Translations under genes and position numbers: made by a program
The notes under the pieces: generated by a model
The model's database searches: none
The model's input: the letters and a program-made list of their open reading frames with translations, nothing else
Told to the model about the DNA's origin: nothing
NCBI GenBank assembly: GCA_016801885.1
Contig: CM028898.1
Location: 1,612,001 to 1,676,000, forward strand
Length of the DNA: 64,000 nucleotides
Reading direction: 5' to 3'
Source: Toxotes chatareus
Taxonomy: Eukaryota; Chordata; Actinopteri; Toxotidae
Shown here: piece by piece, positions 47,201 through 58,215 of the stretch
Numbering within the stretch: position 1 is the first letter of the stretch
Layout: every line of letters begins with the position of its first letter

Positions 47201-48839
47201 TCAAAGTGTATAGTGTCAGCTAGCAAAATTTGGGAATTGTTCATTTCCAGAAATGCCACCATCTATGGTTTAATTATATTCAGCCGAGCTATGCTGACTT
47301 TTAGGATGATCCTGTTGCCTTTCTGCGTCCATTCTTCATCCTCCCTCTTCCATTTGATTCATCTTGGTTGATATAAAGCTGAATTACAGCAGACTAACCA
47401 ACCACGACGTCTGAAAACCTCAGCTCTCTCCATATTGGCAACTTTTTCCAGCTTGCCCGTCGTTCTGAACAGCTGCAAACTTGTTTTGCCTTTGTTTTGA
47501 GCAAACCCGCCCTTTAAATGGTCACAATACTCACAGTGAGTGTGTGCATGTATGTGCGAGCGTGTGTGTGTTTGGAGAGTGTTGACATTGAAACTGATCA
47601 TCTGCCATTTATCAAGCAACACCAGCCCGAAGATGAATTGTGTGCAGCCAGCTTAGCTTAGAGGAACTGAATGATGAACACAGCCTCGGGTCTCACACAC
47701 ACACACACACACGTTCAGCCATTGCATTATCTAGTGGCGCTGTTCTGATGCCTGGAGCCATCTTCTCTCACAAGGGACGATCTCAGGGACAGTATCCAGG
47801 CTGAGAAGCTCTGTTCTGGGAAGGGCTCGTACAGTGTGGCTACTGTCTGGTAACGGTGGCGGTGGTAGTGGCAAGCATGGTGGCTACAGCTACAAAACAT
47901 GACACAAAACACACACACACACATACAACAGGGCGTCTGGTCATGCAGTGCTAATGCGGTCCAGCAGGATGCTGTAATCAGTGTCAGGGTTGTGGCACGT
48001 GTCAGGACACTGAGGAGTGAAATCTCAATCGCAGGATGGGACCTGACAGGGGGAGAGGATGAGAGAATGGGAGAGAGGTGGAGATGTGAAAAAGAAAAAG
48101 ACAAAAAACTAAGTGTTGAAGCAGAGTGTGAGATTCAAATGTTACAGCGAGGTAAAGTGTCAGCCATGATTGAACAGCAGCAAATCTTCCGTGCTGCACT
48201 CTCAGGACGTTGCAGCAGGAGAAAATCAAACAGAAAAGTCTTTTCTTTCAGCGGACACAAAAGGGAGGAGAAAACAACAGTGCTATTGGATAACGATAAA
48301 TATCTCTTCTTTATATTTCTTTCTATTATATCTCTGTCTGTTCCCTCTGCTTTGGGTCAATAACAGCGTTTAGTATCAATGACCGGGGTCCATTATCCTG
48401 CCCGGGCTGTGGTGTATGCAGCCCTCAGATGTAAAGCATTACTCCTCTCCTTCTGTTTCATCTGCCACCACACTCTCCTGTGGGACAGTGGGCAGCAGCT
48501 GAGACCTTCCTGTGGCTACAGACTGCTCAGTGTGTGAAGCGTAGAGTTAGACTGATATGTCACTTTGCTGATATCGACCTTTGATTGTGGATCTCAAAGT
48601 GGATATCAGTCACTCTCTGTTGTCTGCCTCTATTGTGATGCAGCCTGACTGATTGGGTATTTACGGTGGGAATGATCAATGGATTTCATGAGAAGCCCAA
48701 CATTTGAATTTTGTTTAAATGTTCTTAAATATCATGATTTTCAATAGCGTTTGTGGTCTGATGCATTGTTTTTTTTTTTTGTGGTTGTTTACACGGGTAT
48801 TCAGGGCAAATTAAATCAAAATTATTTGATCATTAATCC
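44300..48839. other. Non-coding with simple repeats, no gene seen
   Basis: A TTTG repeat at 44345-44370, CA repeats at 47693-47712 and 47908-47922, and a T run near 48770. The frames at 44549-45019 (minus, 156 codons) and 47899-48363 (plus, 154 codons) are among the longest in the window but show no domain and no codon-like pattern. Confidence 0.5.
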
Positions 48840-49325
48840 TCTGTAACTGCCAGACACACCTTGGTTTCACCAAACCAATCAGGTGTTGGGGAGTAGAGAA
48901 ATAACACAGGTGTCTTCCAAATTCATTCTGCATAAGGACGATGAGCCAAAACACGCAGCCACAATCATGAAGAACTATTTTCAGTAACAAGAAGAACAAG
49001 GAGTCCTGGAACAGATGGTCTGGGCCCCACAGAGCCCTGATCTTAACATCATGAGTCTGGGATTTACATGAAGAGACAGAAGACACTGAGACAGACTGAA
49101 TCCACAGAAGAACTGTGGCAAGTTCTCCAAGATGTTTAGAACAACCTGCCTGCCAAGTACCTGAGAAACACTGCTTTACTGTTTTAAAGGCAAAGGGGGG
49201 CCACACCAAATACTGATGGGATTTTTTTCCTGTTTACTGGATTTTGTATGAAGTTCACTAATAAATAAAAACTATTCATGTCTTTATTTTGGAGAGCGTA
49301 CTCACTTTACTTTTAGAGCCTAAAA
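48840..49325 (+). mobile_element. Tc1-like element, 3' half
   Basis: Follows the distal half of a Tc1 family closely. Near 49025 it encodes PQSPDLNI, the block before the third catalytic glutamate. One base is then missing (CATCATGAGTCTGG), which breaks the frame exactly where the glutamate codon should be. AGAGACAGAAGACACTGAGA, GAACTGTGGCAAGTTCTCCA and the 3' region ending near AATAAATAAAAACTATTCAT follow in order. The 5' half is absent. Confidence 0.85.
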
Positions 49326-49339
49326 CATTCACCCAGCAA

Positions 49340-49440
49340 TGTATGTGAAAAAAGTGCCTTGAGGCACTACATTAGCTGCTACTGCAAGTTGCATTGTGGG
49401 TAATGTAGGCACCAGGTTTTGACAAAGAAGAAGAATGTGT
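49340..49440 (+). repeat. Short dispersed repeat
   Basis: GCATTGTGGGTAATGTAGGC and GTTTTGACAAAGAAGAAGAA are a familiar pair of blocks in teleost genomes. Adjacent to a TA microsatellite (49445-49464). Confidence 0.35.
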
Positions 49441-50160
49441 GGAGATATATATATATATATATATGAGATTCTACTGCATCAGTTTTGATTGTCTATGTCT
49501 GTGTGTTCTTACTAACTCAGAGAAAATCTTGCCTGTTGTATCTTGCTGCAGCATGTTTGCAGGGCACAGTGGGAGCCAGCTCCTACACCTCGCTGCTCTA
49601 TGTTTCTTCTGGTCTGCAGCTCAGTCATCACATAAGACTTTGACTTTGATATCCGATGTCATTGATATTTCTGGATTTAGGTTGCCTGTGGGTTGTTTAT
49701 CAGCATTTATGTAACATTATGCTTATTTAAATATTTGATGCCAAATTCAAGCGACAGAAAAACAGATTACAGCTGGGATTACAGTTGTGTTTGCATGTAT
49801 TACTTTGAAATGTATTATTAAATAAGTGAGTTGCAGTTTGTGTAAAGACATCCTCAATGTATTAGTAATATGTCATCTCTCCACTTAAAGAGAGATTATG
49901 TAACTACTAGAATAAATAAAATAAATTCATGATCACTTAAACACAGCCTTGCTTAGTTCAGGTATTCTGCTGCTTCAGCCTTATGTAGTCTGTTGCCACC
50001 AGTAGCTAATGGTAATGTTCATCGCTGTGTAAACGCTGTGTAACTCAGTCAGGTCATTAACTTTATAGCTGCTTTCACACATGCACTATAACCCTCAACT
50101 TATCTAGACATCACCCGGAGGAGCTGTGTGTGAGAACGCAAATGTCCGTATCAGTTGAAC
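49441..50160. other. TA microsatellite and non-coding
   Basis: TA repeat at 49445-49464; the rest holds nothing recognisable. Confidence 0.55.
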
Positions 50161-50164
50161 CGGA

Positions 50165-50860
50165 CATTTAAATGGACTTTACCCTGCCAGCGTCCTCTTT
50201 TTCTGGTACCAGTCAGGAGTCTGCTGCATCCTGCACCAGCTGCAGGTCAGACAAAGAGGACTGGCCCATACCCAGGTACAGTGAGTTGAAATAATTCAGC
50301 CTTGACGAGAGTAATGCAGTGATCACAGTCTAAAAGTCTTCATATTGTGGACAGGATGGACTTCCGTTCAGTTCCTCAGCTGAGGATAGAGGCCTTTCAC
50401 CCCAGAGTTGATTTGCCAGCATATATCAGTGCTGAGGCAAAGATGGCACCAAGAGTTCTGGCATGGGCATTAGAGATGGAAAACTCTGGATTCAGTGGAA
50501 GGTATATTTGCATGTCATTGGCATGGCAGTGACAGGGGACATTGTGCTTGCGAATGATAGAACCTAAGGAGAGCATTAGCAAACCACTTTAAGGGAGGCA
50601 AACCACTTTAAGGCAGTAAAGGCATTAAAATGGCACTTTTACCGCAGGTTAAAGACAGCAGCGGACTGTTTGAGATCAAAGTGAGAGAGTCATTGGAGAA
50701 CAGCCGATTCTGTGCTGTGACGAGCCCTGAAGCCTGATGGGAATTTCCCCATGATGCTGTTATTGTCTAAATAAGAAAGAAACTGTGTTAGACGCATGTT
50801 TAAAACAGGACGTGACGGATCTGCAGGACTGCTATTTCTAGTAAGATAAAATGTGTCCAA
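50165..50860 (-). pseudogene. LINE reverse transcriptase pseudogene
   Basis: Minus-strand blocks appear in enzyme order: KFPSGFRARHSTESAVL (about 50690-50745, RT motif 2a region), a gap, then MLPLGSIIRKHN-type sequence and HANDMQIYLPL (about 50490-50530), then DLQLVQDAADS (about 50215-50255) from the C-terminal domain. In intact relatives HANDMQIYLPL reads YADDTQIYLPL; here the first catalytic aspartate is asparagine. Segments between the blocks are deleted and stops are frequent. It is a 5'-truncated dead copy of an L2-type fish LINE. Confidence 0.8.
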
Positions 50861-50870
50861 TGCTTCCAAT

Positions 50871-51131
50871 GAGACTTATATACACAGGGGTAATGGGCAA
50901 CAGGTGAAACCAATCAGGGCGGGGCAAACAAACACAAAAGGAGGGAAACTAGACAAAGACCAGAAGTAGACTAAGAACAGATACACCAGGGATAAGACTT
51001 CAAAATAAAACAGGAAATACTCAACAACACTCAAGAAATCAAATGAGAGTAACACACTTCAAACGCAAACAAGAACATACTGAAACAAAACACAGAAAAC
51101 TAAACAGGAGTCCAAAAGAGTCCAGAGGAGT
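50871..51131 (-). mobile_element. Truncated LTR fragment, same family as the solo LTRs
   Basis: Aligns by eye with the right-hand (U3) part of the LTRs at 33132 and 39176: GAGACTTATATACACAGG, GGCAACAGGTGAAACCAATC, AGGGCGGGGCA and CAAAATAAAACAGGAA occur in order. The R/U5 part and both termini are missing. It begins about 10 bases from the LINE pseudogene. Confidence 0.8.
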
Positions 51132-52059
51132 AAATTCATTGTGGGCAACTGGAGGAATTACATGAGATGATGGTGGCTAAATATTTAGCTCTTGCAGCTT
51201 TGACTGATTGCTGGGAATTTGACCAACAGCCTTTCAGTATTTCAGATGAAACCATTTAGTCTATGTTTTTTTTTCCCATTTACATTCAGACTTAATTGAC
51301 ATAATTGCCGTGTATCGGGGAGAAAACTCAGGATCTAAGATGTCTTCACAGATTGAATTAAACTTTGTTTGGTGTGTGTTCAGTTGAAGGGGCTGGGCCT
51401 TAATCCTGCTGAACAGAGAAGAGGCTCTGCGGGCGTCTGATGAAGTCCCTGCAGCAGAAGCATTTACAGAGCAGGAGTAATGAACAGGTAATGTGGACTG
51501 GGGATGGTGAGAAACAGGGTGAAGAGTCTGATACACTGATAGTCTGAGACACTTAAATCCTCTACATCCAGAGAGGCATCCACACACACACACACACACT
51601 GGAGCAACTCTCCCAGCTGGTCAGGGAGCACCTGAGCGGCTCTGTTTGCCCTTTTCCTACCATGGTTCTGTTCTGGATAAACATCTAGAAAATGGTCGCA
51701 TGGATCTTATGATGTGACTTAATCATGACGAATATCAACCATTTTACTTAATTAATCACAGAGAATGATATTGTCTTGAGGAGGAGTCATAGCATCAGCA
51801 TAAAGACTGAAATGAAAGTCTCAGTTGCTCAGTTTTCTTCTTGTTTCCAAAAGCTAAACGTTGCAAGGAATCTGGGAGAGTATGATGTGAGCAATTCAAA
51901 TATACAAGTGACAAAATTTAAATATTGCAAGTTTCTGCCATTAATACTAAGGTCTGGAAATACTACTACTACTACTGTTACTACTAATAATAATGATAAG
52001 AACTAATATGGGCTCAAATAAAAGCCAAACTACAATGAACCATTTTTGAACAGTAAATA
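51132..52059. other. Non-coding with microsatellites
   Basis: CA repeat at 51580-51599 and an ACT repeat at 51959-51977. No coding support. Confidence 0.5.
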
Positions 52060-52079
52060 CTAAACTGAAATAAGCAAAC

Positions 52080-52480
52080 CCCTCCGGAAATTGAAAATAG
52101 AAATAAAAAAAATTAAAAAAAATACAAAGCTATAACAACTTTGTGGCAGTGCTCTGGGCAGGAGCGATAATAAGTCAGAGTAATGAGTCTTTATGAAGTC
52201 TGGAGACTCCAATCCAGACTCAATGTTGTTGGCTCTGTATTGCAGCCTTTGTTTGCGTTCCTCATCCAAATGTCTTGTGAAATCCCAGCAAAGTACGTCC
52301 ATCTCATCGAGAACATCTGAACAGCTTCTCCAATGTCTTCCATCAAACATCTGAACTAAAACGAGCGAAATGAACATGAAGTTTGGTTCTGGTGCAAACA
52401 GGTTCAGTTAGGTGGACTTTACCTGCCTTTGAGGGTCTTCTTTTTTTTTTTTTTAATTCCTCCACTGGTAGGTTTTTGGC
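52080..52480 (-). other. Possible exon pair on the minus strand
   Basis: On the minus strand CTCAGTTGTTTTCAG (about 52489-52503) and TCGCTCGTTTTAGTTCAG (about 52345-52362) are good acceptors, and GCAG/GTAAAG at about 52424 is a good donor. After the second acceptor an open frame starts MFDGRHWRSCSDVLDEMD and runs about 85 codons, with blocks such as RKQRLQYRANNIESG. The phase linking the two segments depends on a 14-base A run, and in the frame that fits best the second segment ends after about 53 codons. No family recognised. Confidence 0.25.
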
Positions 52481-52503
52481 CTGTAGCTAGTCCTGAAAAC
52501 AAC

Positions 52504-53192
52504 TGAGAAAGAGAGAGAGCATTAATGATTCATATGAGAGTCTCAGTACATGCTTCATTTAAGATATTTATAAGATTTTCTTCAAAGCTGTAACGAGAAG
52601 CAACCATAAAATGGGAATGAGTGCAGTACATTCATTTACTTTTTCATCTAGTTGCAATACGTCCACCAAGTTTGGTCCATTAAGTCCTTCCCTGTTCTGA
52701 CAATGGAAGCTTTAACAGGACTGTGCTTCACTTCCTTGGGCTGTCTAACGTCGAGGTGCTGAGGTCAGCCGACATGCTGCCCCAGATGCAGATCCCTTAG
52801 AAGTTAGCATAATGGCCGTTCCAGGTGGCTACGTTCTGTATTTACTTTCATGTCAAATCAGCTGTCAAGTTGAAGGTGAACAAAACTGACTGACTGATTT
52901 TCCATTTTCAGGTCAGTATCTGCCAGTCTCTCTGGGAAATACTATTTCAGGTCTGGTTGTATTCTCTTCTCTGCTTGGGTTTCTCCTTTGTACACAGATG
53001 GGCTCATTTGCCGTCCCCCACGTGAGTGTAGGTCTTCCATGGACATGGATGCATCATCGTATTAACTGCCTCTTCTAAACCCACAAAATCCCTTTAGAGG
53101 ATGTTGCATAACTGACCTAAAATCATTGTCTCGGGGCAACAGTCCTCCCACCACCTCCATCTTCTGAGCCTCCTACTCTGTGGTTCCGACAG
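52504..53192. other. Non-coding, no gene seen
   Basis: Unique-looking sequence with no repeat family recognised. Confidence 0.5.
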
Positions 53193-53256
53193 AGGCCTGG
53201 TCAGAACGAGGCCACCGCCTCCACCTACCACTTCCTGCTGCATGAGCTCAGGAGAG
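53193..53256 (+). CDS. Candidate small exon, unidentified
   Basis: A pyrimidine-rich tract ending GGTTCCGACAG precedes a 64-base open segment that ends GGAGAG/GTGACC. It encodes RPGQNEATASTYHFLLHEL. The phrase ATASTYHFLL loosely recalls the helix after the kinase domain in AMPK-related kinases, but I cannot name a gene and the match could be chance. The frame stays open on both sides (about 53145-53340), and local G+C is higher than in the flanks. Confidence 0.25.
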
Positions 53257-53611
53257 GTGACCATTCTCTGAGACAGCTGACTGAACAGCCTTGCTGGGGA
53301 GGGGGCGCATGGGGGTGGTTGATGGTGGATGGAGGATATGGGGAAGCTCAGTATATTAAAAATACATTTTGAAGGTGGTGTGCACGTGTTGACTTAGTTG
53401 ACTCTTGGTGTCATTTTTCAAGAAGCAGGTGAGATTTTTTTTACTTGAAACTACAAGTTTTATCATCCTAATAACCACAAATCAGGCCCTGAAGACTACA
53501 CAGCATCCCATCACCTGAAATTGTGACATTTTTGTCTTATTTACTCAAATAAACCGTGGGTACACAGTATAAGCACTGGCAGGAAAGTTATGTTCTGTAA
53601 ATTTCACACTG
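53257..53611. other. Non-coding, no gene seen
   Basis: G-rich stretch 53290-53345 followed by AT-rich sequence. Confidence 0.5.
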
Positions 53612-54015
53612 CTTTCAGAAAATATTCAGACCCCTTTACTGTTTCACAGTGTGGTGTTGTTCCTGTATGCTAAAGTTGTTCAAATTAATTTCTCCCCTTG
53701 GAAAAAACAGAATTTTTGAAATTTTCACAAATTACTTAAAAAGGAAAAACTGAAATATCACATCGACAGTATGTATTCAGACACTTTTCTATGACACTTA
53801 AACTTGAGCTCAGGTGCCTCCCATTTCTCGTCATCATCTCTACCACCTGTGGTAAAAATCAACTGATTGGACATGACATGGAAAGACACACACACACTCA
53901 TCTGTCTATATAAGGTCTCACAGCTGACAATGCATATCAAAGAGAAAAAAAAAAAAAAAAACTGTGCAAGACTGAGACAAAAGACTGTGAAAAACACGAT
54001 TCTCTGGTTTGTTTT
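53612..54015 (+). mobile_element. Tc1/mariner remnant, 5' end plus deletion
   Basis: Starts with the terminal repeat AATATTCAGACCCCTTTACT, continues through the long inverted-repeat arm (AACTGAAATATCACAT) and on to CTGTCTATATAAGGTCTCAC and GACAATGCATATCA, the standard 5' non-coding region of this Tc1 family. After an A run (53946-53960) it jumps to GATTCTCTGGTTTG (53998-54011), which belongs to the middle of the transposase. The N-terminal coding part is missing. Confidence 0.8.
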
Positions 54016-54023
54016 CTACAAAT

Positions 54024-54058
<35 letters not shown>

Positions 54059-54062
54059 GGGG
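54024..54062. repeat. TA then GA microsatellite
   Basis: About eleven AT units directly followed by AG units and a G run. Confidence 0.95.
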
Positions 54063-54350
54063 GGCATGGATGTCTGTAGCAAATTTCATGGCAGTTAATG
54101 CAACAGCTGTTGAGACAAAATAAATAAGACATCGTCTGGGAAGCGGGAATGTCTGTACCAAATTTTGTGCCAAACCATCAAGCGGATATTATTTCATTTC
54201 ATTACATTATTTGAGCTTAAGCTGCTGGTGGCATGAGAGGAAAAACTTAGGGGATCAACAAAGTCATTAGGATTCATCTTATGCCAACTGTGCAACCCGG
54301 CAGCTCATCCAATAGTTGTTGAGTTTATTTCAGTCTGAATCAAAGTGGCA
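54063..54350 (+). repeat. Dispersed fish repeat, family R3, plus copy
   Basis: Contains the same unit three times in degenerate form: ATGTCTGTAGCAAATTTCAT, ATGTCTGTACCAAATTTTGT and CATCCAATAGTTGTTGAG, finishing with AAAGTGGCAGACAAAC. The internal repetition of about 90-110 bases is typical for the family. Confidence 0.65.
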
Positions 54351-55317
54351 GACAAACACTGTTACACCATGGCTAAAACCCAGCCCTGTGGATTAGGGGT
54401 TAAGATGCAGACTGTGAACCTCAGTGGAACCAGTTTGTGTTTTGCTGGGATGCTTGTTGGTATGGGGCTTAATGTACTAACATTACAGGTTTACACTCCG
54501 TTATTGGAAGAGAAGCAAATGCAAGTCTTTCCTTGTCCATTTTCAGAGGCCACAACAACGTTAACCTTTGTCCTCCATCATTACTGCCACATGCTTTTTT
54601 TTTTCTTTGAAAAAGAATACCAACTGATTCAGATTCACTTTGCTGTTGGTCATGTATCACAATCATCTTCCATACTTGATTTGAGAGTCACCAAACATTT
54701 TAAAACAAATCACGTACAAACGGCCCTTTTCATTTATATTTTTTTTTTTTTTTTTTTTGGTATAATATTGACATTATAATAATGGAGGGCTGGAGTTACT
54801 GCACTTATCAGCTGTTACATTTTCTTATTGATGATGTCAACACAAAAATGCTCGGACATTTCAAACCATGTTTTTTTCATTGAAAGAAAAATTCAATTGA
54901 TACAAATCACCAGCACCTGTCCCCTTTAGCTCTCTCCCCACTCCATTACTTTCAAATTGACCTCTAACATTTCTCTGAGTTGGAGATGCAGGTAGATGCT
55001 TTAACTGATTCAGCAGTACAACGGAGTTCCTCACCACACGGTGAGAAATGATCGACTGTGAAGCGAAAAGCCGGAGAATGGAAATCAGATCATTTCAATT
55101 TTATATGCTCAGGACCAATGTGCTTTTTTTTAGCATTAAAGGCACAGTTTTATCTTCTTGCTTGAGAGTTGGATGAAAAAATCAAAATCAATCTCATGTC
55201 TGTCCATAAAATATAAAGCATGTCGTGTGTAGACCCCCAAGTGACATGAGAAATACATACAAATCAAAAAAACCTTATAACTGTGTGCGATAAATAAACA
55301 AGATAGACTCAGACCAG
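54351..55317. other. Non-coding, T run
   Basis: T run at 54740-54758. The 144-codon frame at 54345-54779 begins in the dispersed repeat and ends in poly-phenylalanine from the T run, so it is not a gene. Confidence 0.55.
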
Positions 55318-55495
55318 GTTCAGCTCTAAGTTCAGGTGTGAGTGCACCCAAGACGCACTGAGGACACATTTGAGATTCAGTCACTCAGACCACATTCAGA
55401 GGTGGTCTTGACTGCATATGGCCACATTACATTCTTTTAGGAGTGTGAATACAAATGTGTCCTGGGTCTCATTAATAGTACCAGCCTGTTCTAAT
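55318..55495 (+). repeat. Dispersed repeat, family R4, copy 2
   Basis: Contains GAGGACACATTTGA, CACTCAGACCACATTC, AGAGGTGGTCTTGA and ACAAATGTGTCC in the same order as 24676-24870. Confidence 0.65.
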
Positions 55496-57057
55496 AGGGA
55501 AAAAAAAATGTAGATCATGTGATTCACACTTGTGACCATTATGAGTTTCTCTCAGTCAATATGGCAACACTGAAGTATGTTACAATCCAGACTCCGAGCT
55601 CCTCAATAGCCTTTTTACCACAGCATCACACAATGTATCTCCACAACCAATAACCATTGTCATAGTGAGAGGATCGCTCAAAACTTCCTCTAAAGTGTGA
55701 CACTATCAACATGCCTTTTGGTAGATTAAAATGTTTATGAGGCTCGTTCCTCTCTTGACGAGTTGGGCCACCATCCATATGTAAATACCTCGCTCTCCGC
55801 TCCCTCTCCCTCAGCAGTAAACTTGATTAAAGTTCTGTTCCAGGCCTCTACTGAGGGATTGCCCCAGTTCAATGCAATTTTACATGGCAGCAGATGAATG
55901 ATCTCACTCACTGCCAGAGTTGCACAGCTCTGGCAAATTCATCACGCCGGCTGAATATAGACATCCAAAAAGAGGGAGCAGCGAGGTTACGCTTGCCGGC
56001 GCACTCAATCACAGAGGGAAAAGACCCCTGTCTCTGTTTTTCTTCATCACTCGGATGCAAATAAAAGACATCCATCAAGTGTGTGACAGCCCTCAGCAGA
56101 TAACTAACTGCAAGCATAATCATTACCTCGCAAAGCTCACGCTAACTGTGGGATTTTTTTCAGACTCACTGTTGGTTAGCCAACTGGTCACTCTGGCATG
56201 ACAGGTATAGAGTCAAGTCTGATCAAACCAGACCCACATGGTCCTAATGAAAGCAGATAAGCTGAGCTTGTTTGTTCGGGATATGGTTTTCCAAACTTAA
56301 CGCTGTAGAGAGATACTTACAGTACGACAACCGCAACTCCCAAGGAGCATTCCGGGAGGAAAAACCCAGTCTCCGTGCTTAACATTCAACTGTGAGGCTC
56401 GTTAATGAGCACAAGCTAAATGTTACGCTTTGTAGAAACATGAAAAAACATCCAGCAGCTTTAATCAGTTCACTTTCACATTCTGGGTCGATTTTAGAGG
56501 GACTCAGCAACTGTGTCGCAGGTTTTAGTTTCTGACAGCAGCTGTGATTCCCAACCCTGATGAGCTGTTTCTCTGTAGTGGCCGTGGTAGTGGTGAGGCT
56601 CATGGGTATTGTAGTATTTAAAACTGTTCTTGGTAAAAAAAAAAAACCTAACAGAAACAAAACTGAGTCTGCAGCCATGTTACAACTCTGTATTTAGGCC
56701 AATGAGCTAAATGTTATTGAGTTTGATCAGCTACAGTTTTGTGACAACTGATCACACCACTGACCGCTGATTAAGACTCTGTGATACAAAAAAGAATGTA
56801 CCTCTACATCCACCTACAAGCTTTATTCCAGCTACATCCCTCATCATCTTTTAGGGGCAGTTCTGATTTCCTTTAACAAATGAAGATATGAAATATTTTT
56901 TCTGTCACAAGCTCAGTATCATAAGGTGAAGATTAGATCATTTCAGAACATTTTTTCGGCTGATAAAATAATGTGTTCTCACAATATACTCCTCAAATGC
57001 GGATTCTTGACTTTAACGTCACTAAATGTATCTGTAGATTTATGGATTTTTTTTTCA
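55496..57057. other. Non-coding, no gene seen
   Basis: 55760-56110 is unique-looking and repeat-free, a reasonable conserved-element candidate. No exon supported. Confidence 0.5.
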
Positions 57058-57065
57058 TTTAAATG
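57058..57065. repeat. 8-bp target-site duplication (left)
   Basis: TTTAAATG, repeated exactly at 57301-57308. Confidence 0.9.
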
Positions 57066-57300
57066 CAGAGGTCTTCAACAGGGGGTCCGTGACCCCTAGG
57101 GGGTCTGCGGGGGGGTCATGAAAATTTTGTGACAATTTTTTAAATCTATTTTTTAAAATTTTTTCCCCATTTTCCCCCACAAATTTAAATGTCTTTAAAA
57201 ACACGTTAACATGAATTAACATGAACATATTAGTAGGGGGGCTGCTCCATCAGTCAATCAGTTTCAGGGTCCTTGGCCTGAAAAACGTTGAAGACCCCTG
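57066..57300. mobile_element. hAT MITE, complete
   Basis: A 235-bp element with terminal inverted repeats CAGAGGTCTTCAAC and, on the other strand, CAGGGGTCTTCAAC (13 of 14 identical). It is flanked by a perfect 8-bp duplication TTTAAATG, the hallmark of hAT transposition. The interior is AT-rich with no coding capacity, so the transposase was supplied in trans. Both ends and the duplication are clean, making this the best-defined DNA transposon insertion in the window. Confidence 0.92.
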
Positions 57301-57308
57301 TTTAAATG
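57301..57308. repeat. 8-bp target-site duplication (right)
   Basis: TTTAAATG, identical to 57058-57065. Confidence 0.9.
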
Positions 57309-57929
57309 GATTTAACTGTATATCTTTGTATTTCTAAACAAAGCACACAATGGACTCTCTGCTATACCTGCTCCCCCCGCTCTCTCTCCCTCTCCTCTCG
57401 CCTCAGGCTATCTCTTATTCCTTGACATTATTAGTGAGTTTACAGGGAGAAATCTAGAAGCTTCTCTGTGCTCTCCATCTCCCTGGGAAATCTCTTAGGG
57501 ACCAATCAGTGGCTCAGTAATCCTGGTGTATAATGTTAGCTTTTGTCTTCTCACAGCCATTCCATAATTCCTGCTCTCCCACTGACTATTGAGAGGCATT
57601 TAGAAAGATGGAAATCCATTGTCAGTTTCCTCACTCCATTTCCTGGGGCTTGAAATATTCAGATTGTGCCTCACGATCCCCTTCAGATGCTTATTTCATT
57701 GCAGCTTCCTGTCTGGCAATCTGTCAAACATTTCTCAAAGTAAAATTTTTGCATGAAAAAAAATGTGGCACAGCAAATCAAATTCCAGGCACACTAGTGA
57801 TATAAACCGGAAGCTAGGTGGACTACCAGCCATAGCATCTGTCGTTTCCGTTGTTCTTGTGAACATGGCCATGTCCTCTTGACAAAGGTTGAGGCTTGTC
57901 AAGCAGCAGCATATTTACTGTAGGTATAT
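57309..57929. other. Non-coding, no gene seen
   Basis: 57400-57760 is repeat-free and unique-looking. No exon supported. Confidence 0.5.
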
Positions 57930-58215
57930 CCCCTTCCATCCATGATCAATTCGTGGTAGAAGGAGTCAGTGATACACTTAGTCCAGCAGTCTTGGAGCAT
58001 ACGGATCCCCTCTTTCGGCATCTTGGACCTCCAGAAAGTGGTCCACAACAGCAAAGATGTCATCATCACTGTCAAAATGGCGGTGGAGATTTACAGGTGT
58101 TGTTACCAGGCAGGCCTCCAGGATCTGGTATTTCTTGACTGTCTGGGTATAGTTTGAACAACACCCGCTGGACAGTTTGCAGCCAATCCTGGCAACTCTG
58201 TCTGTCAGAATCTGC
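57930..58215 (-). pseudogene. Mariner-like transposase C-terminus, possible
   Basis: The minus strand encodes HFDSDDDIFAVVDHFLEVQD and, one frame over, EGIRMLQDCWTKCI. In mariner transposases a segment of this pattern (F.S.DE..AV..., then GI..L..RW.KC...) forms the C-terminal end, so a frameshifted copy is the simplest reading. An alternative is an exon: an 18-base T run plus GCAG at 58212-58233 is a strong acceptor on the minus strand, and the frame is open from there. The upstream part (to about 58440) is open but not mariner-like. Confidence 0.45.

Noticed and set aside
47715..47745. CTAGTGGCGCTG as a CTCF site
   Set aside because: One base short of the required core spacing.
47899..48363. 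154-codon plus-strand frame
   Set aside because: Begins with CA-repeat translation, is lysine/glutamate-rich from purine-rich sequence, and has no recognisable fold.
54345..54779. 144-codon plus-strand frame
   Set aside because: Starts inside a dispersed repeat and ends in phenylalanines encoded by a T run.
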